Positions 24,700-34,934 of a DNA stretch of 64,000 bases are shown one piece after another (position 1 is the stretch's first letter; every line of letters starts with the position of its first letter). Under the pieces are notes generated by a model, which was not told the DNA's origin, made no database searches, and saw nothing but the letters and a program-made list of their open reading frames with translations. The stretch is from Ustulina deusta (Eukaryota; Ascomycota; Sordariomycetes; Xylariales; Xylariaceae): assembly GCA_023159155.1 (NCBI GenBank), contig JAJNNX010000019.1, forward strand, positions 620,001 through 684,000, in the 5' to 3' direction. A program made the translations under genes and the position numbers.

Positions 24700-26387
24700 A
24701 ACCCATCCCCATCGATCCGCCTCTGCCACCTTGTGCTCGTGGTGTAGCGTTTCTAGTTCATATCCACCCCATCCCGTCCTCCTTTCAACCCTCGCCTACC
24801 TACCTACTTCCTCTGCTCTCTTCACTCTCGTCATTCCCTCTCATCATCTTCTCCCCTCCTCCCCCCTCTGTTCCCTCTTCTCGACGATAATCAGTCTTCT
24901 CTTCTTGATCCTTCCTTTTTCTCGCAGCCTGTATGTCAATTTGGAATTCTGGCCCAGACCCTCCGTCCCAGTCCGAATTCCCAGGTTTTCCTGAACTGTT
25001 TTTCGAGTCGAGACCAGACGAGACGAGACGAGTCGGGTCGAGAACAAGAAGCACCCGAGACCGGAACATCGAGAGATCGAGAGACAGAGGCTGCCAGCGA
25101 ACAGCCCTAGTCCACGCCTCCTGTTGTCTTCGGTCACCGTAACAACACGGACAGCATCGACGACGCCGTGCACGCCAAGAACGACACGGGCGACGAGCTT
25201 CCGATGAGCTAGCATCTGAGATCGCTGCATCTGCCAAACGACGCATTCGTGGTCCTTTTGAACATACCCAACACCCAACCTCGGATCCTCTTCACTGAGC
25301 GAGACGTCAATTATCTGGATAATCCATCTCAGCAAACATCCCTCTAATTCTGCAAAGTTGCCCCTCGACAACAGCTTTGCCCGACCCCCGAACCCATTGC
25401 CATTTGCATCCACTGCACAAGTCATCTTTGCGTCCACCGTCCTCATTCCTGCCGACTTCTGTGCCCTGTGCAGGCTTTCTTCCGTTTCTATCTTACAGGT
25501 CAGTGTATTTCCATTCAGTTCATTTGGGATATGTTTTCTTCCGCGTCGGAATTGCGTATTTGCTGCGATGCGACTCGGGTAGCACAGTGGCTCTTTGCTA
25601 GCGATCGATTTGAAAGCCGGACAAGCTCAGTTCAACACAACCCAATTCCGCTGGCACGTCCTGAATGCTTGTGCTCAACCATCGACGCGTAAACACGGAA
25701 CAAGTTAGTGGTGATGGGATGGAGAGAGATCATGGGTATTTGCGGCCTCTTGATTTCGAGCTACCCAACAACATTAACAACGACGTCATCCGGTCGATTC
25801 TGCTGCTAGAACGTCCAACTATGTTGCATTCGCCACTATTTCTTCATTCTCCGCCACCAATCGCAGCAGCGAGGATCTCAACGTACTAATTGCATTATTG
25901 GGTTTACTGGTCTTTCTTTTGTTTTTCTTCTTTCATCCAGCATTATTGTCTACCATGCGAGCCAAGAAACAAGAGTGATGCAGATGTACTGACAATTCAC
26001 GGACAGAAGATAGAATCGCCTTGTATATCACGATTCGTACAAAACATTCCTTCCGACAGCTTTCTCAGCATTGACTGCATAGCATCCACATCCTCACACA
26101 GCTGCACACTTGATCGAGACAAATCTCTGTCGACATTCGCATCCCCAGCATTACCTCATTCCATTTCCTGGTCAATCGTTGATGGCTTGCGCAGCTCACT
26201 AGGGTTTCGACAACCTTCCCCCCCGCCACACACCCTCCTCTCTTCAGCCTTGGAACTTGCTGCCAGTTGTATGACCCAACTTGGAGCGTGCAACTGAGCC
26301 GTCACTTCCACGTGCTTGAAGCAGATTTCTTCTCCGACAAAGGTCGCATCTAGATCTTTGACGGAGATTACTCCCAACTTCGTCATT
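24700..26387 (+). promoter_or_regulatory. Long pyrimidine-rich promoter and 5' leader of the Clg1-type cyclin gene
   Basis: Dense CT tracts at 24780-24920 are typical of fungal core promoters. The following 1.4 kb is GC-rich, has several short upstream ATG frames and no gene-like frame. A TACTAAT branch-point consensus near 25882-25888 precedes a pyrimidine-rich CAG at about 25941, so the leader may contain an intron; I cannot fix its donor (GTCAGT at 25500 is one candidate). A long leader is usual for fungal regulatory genes. Confidence 0.4.
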
Positions 26388-27443
26388 ATGCCGGGCGGTG
26401 TGTGTGCGGTTCTCGACTACGAGACCGACATGATGTCTGAATATGTTGCTGACATGGCCACCCGAATTGTCATTCCTCATTCCACGGTCACTCCCGCTTT
26501 CCGCAAATTCGTTAACCAGATCCTCACATCCACCCGCCTCCCCAGTACCACCATCCTGTTAGGTATGAACTATCTCGCTAAGCACATAAATATGCACAAG
26601 CATGCAGGTACCTACGACAGGGTTGCTGAAGCCGAAGTTTGGAAGATGCTTACTGTTGCGCTGCTGCTCGGGAGCAAGTTCCTGGATGATAATACCTTCC
26701 AGAACCGCTCTTGGTCAGATGTCAGTGGTATTTCCGTCGCTGAGCTGAATATCATGGAAGGGAAATGGCTGCAGGACATGAACTGGTTGTTATATGTCAA
26801 TCTTGATCGCAGCCATGACTTCGACGCTTGGTTGAAGAGCTGGGACCAATACCAAGACAACAAACGCCATGCGATTCAGCAACAGTCTCAAGCCGCTCTT
26901 CGCGAGAGACTTGCACCCATTGTCACGTCTATTCGCAATGACTCATCGAGGCAACCTCACCACCCTCTTTCGTACGAAGGATGGACTCCCGAGGAGATTG
27001 CGGATCACGACCGGCTTACTATGAATGCGAGAGTCGGCCGACATGCGAAGATGCCTTATCGACCTCGCGAAGGATCGTGGCCTAATCGTTATCAAAACCC
27101 TTGGGGCCAAGCTCCATTGACCCCTCCCGACTCGGGTTATGGCACTCCCGAGTACTTGAACTCGGCTGCCTCAGTCAATTCGCGCTATAACGAGTGGTTC
27201 AGCCAGGCTGTGGCGAACCAAAACTATGGCCGTTATTCTCATGCTCCTACGGCGCATCAAAATTACTCTGCATCCAGAAGTGGTTCGCATTTTCATCAGC
27301 CTTACTTCAACCAGTATGGTGGGCACACTGGATGGGACGCAGGTGTGGCTGAATGCAACTGTGCGCAGTGTCTTTCAGCTATCCACGCCAAGGCTGGTTC
27401 CTACTTCCATGCCCACGCCTATGGTCAACCTGTTATGGGATAA
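26388..27443 (+). CDS. clg1: Clg1-like cyclin (PHO85/Pcl-type family)
   Basis: Intronless, 351 residues. I start at the ATG at 26388 (MPGGVCAVLDYETDMMSEYV); the frame is open further upstream only through non-ATG codons. The cyclin-box fold spans about 35-145: TPAFRKFVNQILTSTRLPS, then LGMNYLAKHIN, EVWKMLTVALLLGSKFLDD, the NRSWSDVSGIS turn and LNIMEGKWLQDMNWLLYV. This pattern, notably KFLDDNTFQNRSWS and the LP.STTILLGMNYLAK helix, is that of Clg1 and Pcl-type cyclins, partners of the Pho85 cyclin-dependent kinase. The C-terminal 200 residues are low-complexity, rich in Tyr, Asn, Gln, His and Ser, with a TPPDSGYGTPE stretch carrying proline-directed phosphorylation sites. A role in growth, autophagy or nutrient signalling is inferred from yeast Clg1. 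Confidence 0.88.
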   Translation: MPGGVCAVLDYETDMMSEYVADMATRIVIPHSTVTPAFRKFVNQILTSTRLPSTTILLGMNYLAKHINMHKHAGTYDRVAEAEVWKMLTVALLLGSKFLDDNTFQNRSWSDVSGISVAELNIMEGKWLQDMNWLLYVNLDRSHDFDAWLKSWDQYQDNKRHAIQQQSQAALRERLAPIVTSIRNDSSRQPHHPLSYEGWTPEEIADHDRLTMNARVGRHAKMPYRPREGSWPNRYQNPWGQAPLTPPDSGYGTPEYLNSAASVNSRYNEWFSQAVANQNYGRYSHAPTAHQNYSASRSGSHFHQPYFNQYGGHTGWDAGVAECNCAQCLSAIHAKAGSYFHAHAYGQPVMG

Positions 27444-29725
27444 CGACTCTGTTTAGGACAAACTGGAAGGATTTTTAGCCGAGAAAGTTGAGCTGGACTA
27501 GCTCACGGTGGCCCACCTGGTAGCATGATCAGACTTTCGTGTGACTCCGAAGTCGTCAGCTGCTAACTACCTAGATTCGGTTCTGACGGTTTCACGAACA
27601 TCCTGTTTTTTTTTCTCTTTTCAATCTGATACCCCTTTCGGCAAACTGGTTGGGAGCAGCAACTGTTCCATGGGACTTAGATGTTTGGTCAGATTCGATT
27701 CGGCAACATGTCGCTCGAACACCCTCACACGACACATGTTGTCATTGTTTTAGGGTCGTCCGATCCGCCCATGCCCATGATGCCGTCTCGAACTGTCCTA
27801 CATGCGGGTTGTTGGCGCCCGGCCGGATTGAATCCGGCGAATTTTCCACCATAATCTTCATTTTTGGCGTTCATCATGGTATTCCCCCACGGCCAGGAGT
27901 TCTGGCCTTTTTTCCCTTTTTTTCCTTTTCTTTCGTACGATAGATTTCACGTGGCACACTTTGTTCGCATTTCACAGCGACGGCGGCTAAAATTTGAGAC
28001 TACTTCTGGCGTTCAAAAAAGAAAAAAGAAAATACGAACCTTACAAACCGGTTTGTTGACCTGGCCAGCCGCTCCTTCCCTTGCCTTCTGTGCTGGAGGA
28101 TAGAACAACAGCACGCCTCCCAAATTCTTCACATTCAATGATGCCTGCTCTGTGTCTTCACATAATGCACCCTCGGCAGTTTCAGACCCCTTTTCCACTT
28201 GTCGTAAGAGAAACGGCTCGTGGTGCCCATTCTCCTCTTGTTCCACGAAAGGCGACGCGAGTTGTTGGTCTTTTCCCCGACACTCTACCGCCTCTCGCTT
28301 GGCACATGCTAGGGATTGGGAGAGGTTATTTTTTGCATTCCTGCAAACAATTTGAGGCAATTACGGCTAAAATCGGGGACCTGGAAATTTGGTATTCTTT
28401 TTCATACCCTTGCGTGTAGGAGAGCGCAAGGGCTCGGTTCTGACAACTACGCGCCGTTCTACGGCCTAGCTCAGGCCTTCCATGAAGACGAGCCTCGTCT
28501 TTTTCACGTTTAGACTGAAGAAAGGGTTTCGGGGACTGGGGCATTAGGGGCTCGGGTTTAATCTTTTCATGGTTCAGACATCTCTTTCGAGGTCGGTTTA
28601 TTTTTCTCGTCTTATGCTCACGCTTTTTTCTTTGACGACTGGCATGATAGTACTGCTATTGTCTCTTTGCATGCATGGTGGTTGAGGGATGGCGGTGCGA
28701 GGAAAGAATGTTAGGGGGTAGACAGTCGCAGTCTCGGTGTGCTCGATTTGTCAGAGACCCTTGCCTATCCAGACTTTCGAAGTCTGGCGGGCTATTGCAT
28801 CCTGTAAAGGATAGATTAGGTCCTCATCTGAGTGATGATGACTCTCGAGTCGTGACATGCACGGGTGAAGCAACCCCAGCAAGCGATGTCGATCTGTTCA
28901 TATATCAATACATATACACACGCACACACACAAGATCAGCTTGGACAAAGCGCCAATTATGCTTTGTCGACTCGTACTTTTCATGTTTTTACCTGATCCT
29001 CGATGGGTGACGTCTGCTTTGACTAGTAATGATGAGACGTGTGGTTAATTGACAACCAGGAGATGCGCTCTGCCGGGGCGCTGTATGGGTACTTGTTATT
29101 TTATATTTATTGCTTACTATACCTGAGTAACTATCTAGTACCTAAGGAAGTTGTTCCTGCACAGTCTCATGCAGATATCCATGTCCACCAAATATCTGCA
29201 CCGATGTGCCAGCTGGCAACCTTGACTCTGCAGCTGGGGTACCTACTTAGTCAGGATAGGACAGGAAGCCTAGGTCTCATCTCGTCCGTCACACACCAGC
29301 CACCTTACCTATTCATCATCTACGCTGCCTGTCTATCTGGTAGTCTGCTCCATTACAATTAAATCTCTTTCTTGCCGTGTCCTGGATCGGATGTGTGTGG
29401 ACACTGGTTGTATTGATGCTAGTTGACGTTGACTAGTATTTCCATACTGCTTTTCGCGCGCGCTCACTCATCAAAACTCGCGGAAATACGTTGCTACCTG
29501 TTCACTCTGAGAATTGGTTGATTGAATTCTTCTTCCATCATTCCCCTGCGTCGTACGCTTGCACTTTCCATTGGCGGGGTGGGACACAATTGCTTGCTTT
29601 CATGCACGCACGTCTGAGACATACCCGAGGCAAGCCAATTTTGATTTGCTCTGTAGAGGGCATATTTACGCAGGGTGTGGTGGAGATTACATGGATGGGC
29701 AAGCAGAGAAGTACATGTGTTCATG
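27444..29725. other. 3' flank of the cyclin gene and intergenic region
   Basis: No supported gene. T-rich runs at 27605-27625 and 27900-27945 probably belong to the 3' UTR and polyadenylation region. A (CA)n stretch lies near 28912-28931. ORFs at 28081-28544 overlap each other on both strands and look like chance. Confidence 0.45.
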
Positions 29726-30811
29726 ATGACGTCGCGGTTCGTCTCGGGCGGGATCATCGCGGGCGATGAGGACAGCGCGAAAGAAGATACAGGGAGGAGG
29801 AGTCATGACGATGGCGGGCAGAAGGGGACGGGGGTAGGGGCGGAAAGAGGGACTGCTGCCTCGGTCGAATGGGAGGCTGTCCAGAAAGATCTCGAGGAGG
29901 AGCGACGACGGCGCGCCGAGGCGAGGAAACGGGATGTCGAGGGCGACGGCGAGAAGAGCCTTTATGAGATTTTGCAGGCTAATAAAGGTATTTGCTCCAT
30001 GGTCTTTTCTTTCTGCCCCTCTCCCTTCTCTGTCTGCTGTGCTATATTTTCTATTGTTGTTGTTGTTGTCGCATGGATCCACGCCTCCCTCTATTTCCGC
30101 GGTTGCTGGATCGGATTGCATTCGATATTGCGTTTATTGAACAACATGTCCCGCCCCCCGGCTAACTCTGGTCGTCACCTTCCTCGCCCTGCAACAGCCG
30201 CCAAACAAGCCGCCTTTGAAGAGCAGAATCGTATCCGGAATCAGTTCCGGGCACTCGACGACGACGAGATCGAGTTTTTGCATGGTGTTAGCGATGAGAG
30301 ACGCGCCGAGGAGGAACGCGTGAGGCGCGAGACCGAGGAGGGACTGGCCAGTTTTCGGAAGGCGCAACAAGCTGTTGGGGGCAGTGGTGCTGATGATACC
30401 ACCGGCGTTGGGAATGCCGATAGGGATGGTGATGTTGTGGCTGAGGAGTGGGGAGCTGCTGCTGGCAGGAAGAGGAAGAGGGAGAGGGAGAAAGCTGGGT
30501 TGAAAGGGGTTAGGAGGAAGACCAGTATAGCCGAGGGAGATAAGAAAGACGAGCGGAATGGGGCTTCAAAAGCGGCAGGGAAATTTGAAGGGAAAGATGA
30601 TCTAGTCTCGTCCGCTGAGCGGGTTGGCAACGATGAGGTGAAGCGTTCGGATACAAAGTTCGCACTGACATCCACCGAATCCGAACCGGTTGCCGTCAAG
30701 GGAGTCTCTACGTCTCCTTCTACACAAGCTCCCAGTGTAACATCGACATCGAATCCGAAACCGTCATTGGGCCTTGTTGACTATGGCTCGGATGAAGACG
30801 ACGATGATTGA
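29726..30811 (+). CDS. FYV6: Fyv6/NIP30 (FAM192A) family nuclear protein
   Basis: Two exons, 29726-29987 and 30198-30811, encode 291 residues. The N terminus MTSRFVSGG is the family start; an ATG three bases earlier could be used. Exon 1 ends in the conserved KSLYEILQANK; exon 2 resumes AAKQAAFEEQNRIRNQFRAL followed by DDDEIEFLHGV, so the junction falls inside the NIP30 N-terminal domain and restores it. A long charged coiled-coil region and a basic KRKREREK nuclear-localisation-like motif follow, then an acidic tail ending GLVDYGSDEDDDD. Yeast Fyv6 is a second-step splicing factor, and human FAM192A binds the proteasome activator PA28gamma. The intron is unusually long for this window (210 nt) and is open in frame (see findings). 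Splicing role is inferred from yeast. Confidence 0.9.
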   Translation: MTSRFVSGGIIAGDEDSAKEDTGRRSHDDGGQKGTGVGAERGTAASVEWEAVQKDLEEERRRRAEARKRDVEGDGEKSLYEILQANKGICSMVFSFCPSPFSVCCAIFSIVVVVVAWIHASLYFRGCWIGLHSILRLLNNMSRPPANSGRHLPRPATAAKQAAFEEQNRIRNQFRALDDDEIEFLHGVSDERRAEEERVRRETEEGLASFRKAQQAVGGSGADDTTGVGNADRDGDVVAEEWGAAAGRKRKREREKAGLKGVRRKTSIAEGDKKDERNGASKAAGKFEGKDDLVSSAERVGNDEVKRSDTKFALTSTESEPVAVKGVSTSPSTQAPSVTSTSNPKPSLGLVDYGSDEDDDD

Positions 30812-32232
30812 AGGGGGGGTATCTTGGCTTGCCGGTCACGCTTTCGGCCACACCCGCTTTTTAGGATTAGAGCTGCGAGTGGACGGACTGTCTTTGGAGA
30901 CAAGCGCTAACGTGCATTCCTCGACAATCACTCCATTTTGATTCGAACGGGAAACATGACATCTATTTGTTCACTCGTCCCTCAGACTCGTCGTTGTTAT
31001 AGAGCGAGCTGGGCGACTGGACGAAACCGTGGCATTATTCACGAATCATCCTATTAAGAACCGAGGAGTGATGTGACACCATCACGGGATGCCGCCGTTG
31101 TCTGCTGCTGGATTGGGTCGAATGTCCTCTCGGCCGACTGGTCCCTGGCTTGTCCGTTGGCAAGGTGGTTAAGGACATGATGGTCACGCGTTACTTCGCG
31201 CGTACCATATCCTAATAGTTGATTAGTACCGCAATAGATTTAACGGCGAAGAAAAATTCACCGTCTTTTCATTCGCATTCAAATGCATTACAAGGGAGGG
31301 GAAATGGGATGAGACGAGGTTGGCCGGCGGTTGAGGTGATTGGATTGCGTTTGTATGTCGGTACGTTTTTACCTATGTACTACCTACATTGACATATACA
31401 CACCTCAGCACACAACCAATTCGTCCCGCAAACGGGGGTATTCTAAACTTGTACCAGGATAATTGCGGAATGGTGGCGATATGGCAAGGCTAGGGATAAT
31501 GCCTGGCTCTTCTATCTAGGTACCTATCTGATTGGGTGAGTTGGGAAGCAGGCTGCTGTCATGGAGTAGATGAGGAAGCTGTCAGGCATTAACCATAAAG
31601 CGGGGGAATGTGATCTCAGATATCGGGATTGATCTGGGTATCTATTTGAGTACTCCCATTCCCATTAGTCGGCTTTACTTACCTAGGCTATGTAGGCTGT
31701 TCGGACTCGTCTGCCTCGTGTACATGGCTACCTAATTAAAGAGACTTGGGAATAGATTGGTGCGGGCGATGTGTTGATTCATTTTTGGGTTGAGTTGTTT
31801 GATTCTTGGTTCATTTGGTGATATACAAAGTGGCTCTCCTTCCGTGCGAATCGGTTTTATGTCAATGATCTCCTTTGCGTCCTTCACGCCCTTAACCTTG
31901 CTGGCTGACCAACCGAAGAACGGAGATAGGATTTTATAAGGCGTGTATCTTGTTGTTGTACATGCTATTGGAGATTGTTTGTCTCGAAAACCTTGGTGAG
32001 GTATGAACATTTACCGGCGCGGCTGTCCGTAGTCTATAGATCCCGATTCCTTCTCCCTACTGTACACACATAGACACATATACAGACTTGAAGTTCCAAC
32101 CCTCCTTGGGTATTTTGTGACATAGATGAGAATTCGTGATATTACACCAGAGACATTTGTTCCGAGAGGCACATCTCAGCGACCAGGTAGTTTCCAGCTT
32201 TTCTTGGACTGGACCCAAATGTTGCTTTCTGT
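30812..32232. other. Convergent intergenic region between FYV6 and TIM54
   Basis: The two genes point toward each other; this holds their 3' flanks. I see no gene, only short chance frames and a CTACCTA-type motif near 31378-31390 and 31516-31526. Confidence 0.5.
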
Positions 32233-33561
32233 TTACTCGACCCAAACGGGTTGTGGTTTCGGGCTTGGAGTCACAGCCCAGCGCCACAAGCTGCGCAGGC
32301 TACCTTTGATGAAACCCTCAACCTCCTCCTCGGGGACGACGATGGCGCGGGCTCGGATCTCATCATCGGGACTGAGCTCGAAGCGACGCATGCGCATGCT
32401 GATGCGGGGGTCTAAGACTACAGAGCTTGTCCAGATCTTCTCGGCTGGGGTGGATGGGAGGTTCTCCTTCTCGTCGTCGGAGTCTTTCTTGGCCTCCTTC
32501 CATATGGACTTTGGCCAGTTTTTCTCTTCCCAAGCGAGCGCTGTCGCTTGCTCGGGTTCGGAGTCTGTGGAGTCAGGGTTGGTCTCTTCACGGTACTCAC
32601 GTGCTGTGGCGAGACAGACGGCGGCAACCTCGCGGCCAATGTCGTCGGCTAGGCGGCGCCGGTTCAGGAAGCGGCCTAATCGGATGAAGGTGTTGGTGAA
32701 GCCGAGTATGTGGGGGAATTGCACGGGTACAGAGGGGGAGAACTCGGCGGGGATGAGCATGGGGATGGACGAGGTCGGGTACTCGTTTGTGGTGTTGTAG
32801 GGCGGGGGTTGTGGTGGTCGCTCCGGCTGCTTCTCTTCGGGCTTGGTTTCTTCGGGCTTCTCTTTCTTCTCTTCGCCTTCTGCTGCCCCTTCCTTTGGTG
32901 TCCCTTCTGTTGTGGGCTCGGCGACGACAGGAGCTGTCAGAGGCCCCAGCCAGCCCTCGTGTAGACCCCGCACGTATTCTTTCCACGTATGTCGGCCGAT
33001 GACGATATCACCTCTGATGCCGCGGTACTCGGGGGTGCCGTTCCGCCTTCTCACCTCGTCGACGACCTCGTCCAGCGTCGTGGCACCGGCAGCGGCAGCG
33101 GCACGGGGGTCCCGCGCCCGCCGTATGCGCTCGGCGACGGCAGCGCGCACATCGCCCTCCTTGCGTCCCTGCACAAACTCCCAATCCAGGCCGGACGCGG
33201 CCAGCACGGGCTTGATGTACTCGGTGTAGTGGTCCTGGGCGACGCGCAGCCCGTCGGCAGGCGGGCTCTCGAGGAAGATGGTCAGCTTGCGCGGCATCTC
33301 GTTCGGCGATGCGATGGGCGCCTTGGCGAGGTGCGACACGGCCTTCGCCCATCGCGCCGTCGCCCGCTTCTTCTCCCGCTTGTCGTAGACGATGGCGGCC
33401 GTCAGCGACCCGGTCAGCGTCCAGAAGATCATCCAGTTGCGTGACGGCAGCTTCTTGGGCAGGTTCGGGAGGCCCATCATTCGCAGTGCCGGGTTCGACG
33501 TCGGCGCTTTGTAGCCAGTTGACGCCGTCGCGGGCGGGGGGGAGGTCTTTGGGTCAGCCAT
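32233..33561 (-). CDS. TIM54: Mitochondrial import inner membrane translocase subunit Tim54
   Basis: Intronless, 442 residues. I start at the ATG at 33561 (MADPKTSPPP); the frame extends 41 codons upstream but that part is unlike the family. Residues 30-60 hold the family hallmark: NPALRMMGLPNLPKKLPSRN followed by a single membrane span (WMIFWTLTGSLTAAIVYD). A KREKKRA patch and a conserved intermembrane-space domain with KLTIFLESPP and DWEFVQGRKEGDVRAAVAER follow, then a charged Pro/Glu-rich linker near 220-270. The C-terminal block contains YPTSSIPMLIPAEFSPS and FTNTFIRLGRFLNRR. Tim54 is part of the TIM22 complex that inserts multispanning carriers into the inner mitochondrial membrane. The large plus-strand frame opposite this gene is a GC-bias shadow. 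Confidence 0.95.
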   Translation of the reverse strand: MADPKTSPPPATASTGYKAPTSNPALRMMGLPNLPKKLPSRNWMIFWTLTGSLTAAIVYDKREKKRATARWAKAVSHLAKAPIASPNEMPRKLTIFLESPPADGLRVAQDHYTEYIKPVLAASGLDWEFVQGRKEGDVRAAVAERIRRARDPRAAAAAGATTLDEVVDEVRRRNGTPEYRGIRGDIVIGRHTWKEYVRGLHEGWLGPLTAPVVAEPTTEGTPKEGAAEGEEKKEKPEETKPEEKQPERPPQPPPYNTTNEYPTSSIPMLIPAEFSPSVPVQFPHILGFTNTFIRLGRFLNRRRLADDIGREVAAVCLATAREYREETNPDSTDSEPEQATALAWEEKNWPKSIWKEAKKDSDDEKENLPSTPAEKIWTSSVVLDPRISMRMRRFELSPDDEIRARAIVVPEEEVEGFIKGSLRSLWRWAVTPSPKPQPVWVE

Positions 33562-34178
33562 GTTGCCGTTTGGTTGGAGATGCTGTATGTATGGATGGAT
33601 GGCGGCGCTGGAGGACGGGGCGCCGACCCAACCGCAATTGTCGTTCGTGCCGTGCCGTGTCGTAGAGTGGTGTGTCCCCTGCAAATTGACGAGAGAGATA
33701 GCTTGCTCGTCCTCGTTGTTGGAAATTTCTGGGATTGGAGTCTCTTATCTCTCAGCAAGCTTGAGCTTGCAGGGCTATCTAGTTATCGATTACCTATCAT
33801 TCAACCAATCCTGTGACTCTGGTGGGTCTGATGATGCCTATAACTGAATATAAGGACGCCGCATTGTCCAAAAGAAAAAGCTTACAGAAATAACCACCCG
33901 TCTCTCTGAGATCGAAAGTTTTTGCTCCCATATTGTGTCGAATTGAGCGTGTTTCTCGTCAAGTGTCATCATTGATATTCCAAATCCCACCGATAAATTC
34001 TGAAATTTGACCGTTTCTTTCTAGTTCATCGCCACATCAGCTTGGACTGTATCGGTACTACCACGAAGGCCTACATCCCTGCTTCTATTCTCACCCTTCA
34101 CGAGATTCTGTGCAAAAAGAACAGGGGCTTCTCATTTATACATACAATACACCTAGGTAAGTGCTGTATACAGAGAGA
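33562..34178. other. Intergenic: TIM54 promoter side and 3' flank of the GST gene
   Basis: About 600 bp without a supported frame; it should hold the TIM54 promoter and the terminator of the downstream-oriented GST gene. No other element seen. Confidence 0.5.
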
Positions 34179-34934
34179 CTATAAGTTGGACTTGATCGGT
34201 TTTGGCGGCGGAAGCAGCCTCAGAGGGCTATGAGGTAGACCGAGGAATTCATACATCTGAGCAAACCGATCACTGCCGAAGAAGGGCTCGACCATGCCCC
34301 TCGAGTTACGGACAATCATCCATGGAGCACCAAATCCACCCTGTCTCAAAGCTTCGTCCGTGTTCTTCCGCAACTCATCTTTCGTCCGCGGTTCCTTGGT
34401 CAAGACTATGATCTTGTCGACGTCGGCCGGGGAGAATTGCCGTGATTCACTGTTTTTCTTTACGTCTCCGGAGAGGTCTAGGGGCATGGCCATCAAGGCT
34501 TCTCTCAGTGGTGCCTCATCTTTGATGGATTGCTGTGGCGACGTCCAGAAGCAGCGATATAACCAGTGCCATGCCGCATTATACACCTCTGCAGGGTACA
34601 TCGTCTTGATGACGAGCAGGGCTCGCAAAGGGAGCTGTGTCTGCCCGACCTTGAGCAAGTTATTCAGGTCGCCGGCTGGCGGGTTCGCCTCGCTTACGCC
34701 GAAGTCCCGTTTCGAGCGCGGCAGCTCGTAGTTCTCGAGCCAGTCCTGCCGCGCCTTGACCGTCCATATTACGCGATTGCCGGACCGCCGTTGTAGATCC
34801 GGTAGGTAGACTGGATGGAAATCTACCTCGACTCCGTGGGCGCGCAGTGTCTCGAGATGTGCGAGTAAGTGCACGAAGCCGAAGTAGCCGTAGATAGAGT
34901 TTAGATCCGTGTAGCAGTCTATACGGCAGCCCAT
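34179..34934 (-). CDS. Kappa-class glutathione S-transferase / DsbA-like oxidoreductase
   Basis: Intronless, 251 residues, starting at the ATG at 34934. The fold is the DsbA-like thioredoxin family with an inserted helical domain. It opens with CRIDCYTDLNSIYGYFGF, where the family has a short strand leading to a Ser-Pro-Tyr-Ser active-site turn; here that turn is LNSIYGYF, so the usual catalytic Ser must be Asn-Ser or displaced. It continues with the VEVDFHPVYL strand (family F.P..L), a mid-region helical insert and the conserved GGFGAPWMIV cis-proline strand, then FFGSDRFAQMYEFLGL. GST kappa enzymes act in mitochondria and peroxisomes; related fungal and bacterial enzymes isomerise 2-hydroxychromene-2-carboxylate. 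The C terminus, Ser-Asn-Leu, resembles a weak peroxisomal PTS1 signal. The family is secure, the substrate unknown. Confidence 0.88.
   Translation of the reverse strand: MGCRIDCYTDLNSIYGYFGFVHLLAHLETLRAHGVEVDFHPVYLPDLQRRSGNRVIWTVKARQDWLENYELPRSKRDFGVSEANPPAGDLNNLLKVGQTQLPLRALLVIKTMYPAEVYNAAWHWLYRCFWTSPQQSIKDEAPLREALMAMPLDLSGDVKKNSESRQFSPADVDKIIVLTKEPRTKDELRKNTDEALRQGGFGAPWMIVRNSRGMVEPFFGSDRFAQMYEFLGLPHSPLRLLPPPKPIKSNL

Noticed and set aside
25000..25110. GAGACGAGAC/GTCGAG repeats taken as a CRISPR-like or satellite array
   Set aside because: Irregular short words with no constant spacer length, in a leader region of a fungal gene; CRISPR arrays are not expected in a eukaryote.
26316..26387. 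Cyclin start at 26316
   Set aside because: That position is TTG; the first ATG in frame, 26388, gives the family N terminus.
32126..33665. Plus-strand frames of 118-224 codons over TIM54
   Set aside because: Shadows of the GC-rich TIM54 coding strand; the opposite strand encodes a clear Tim54.
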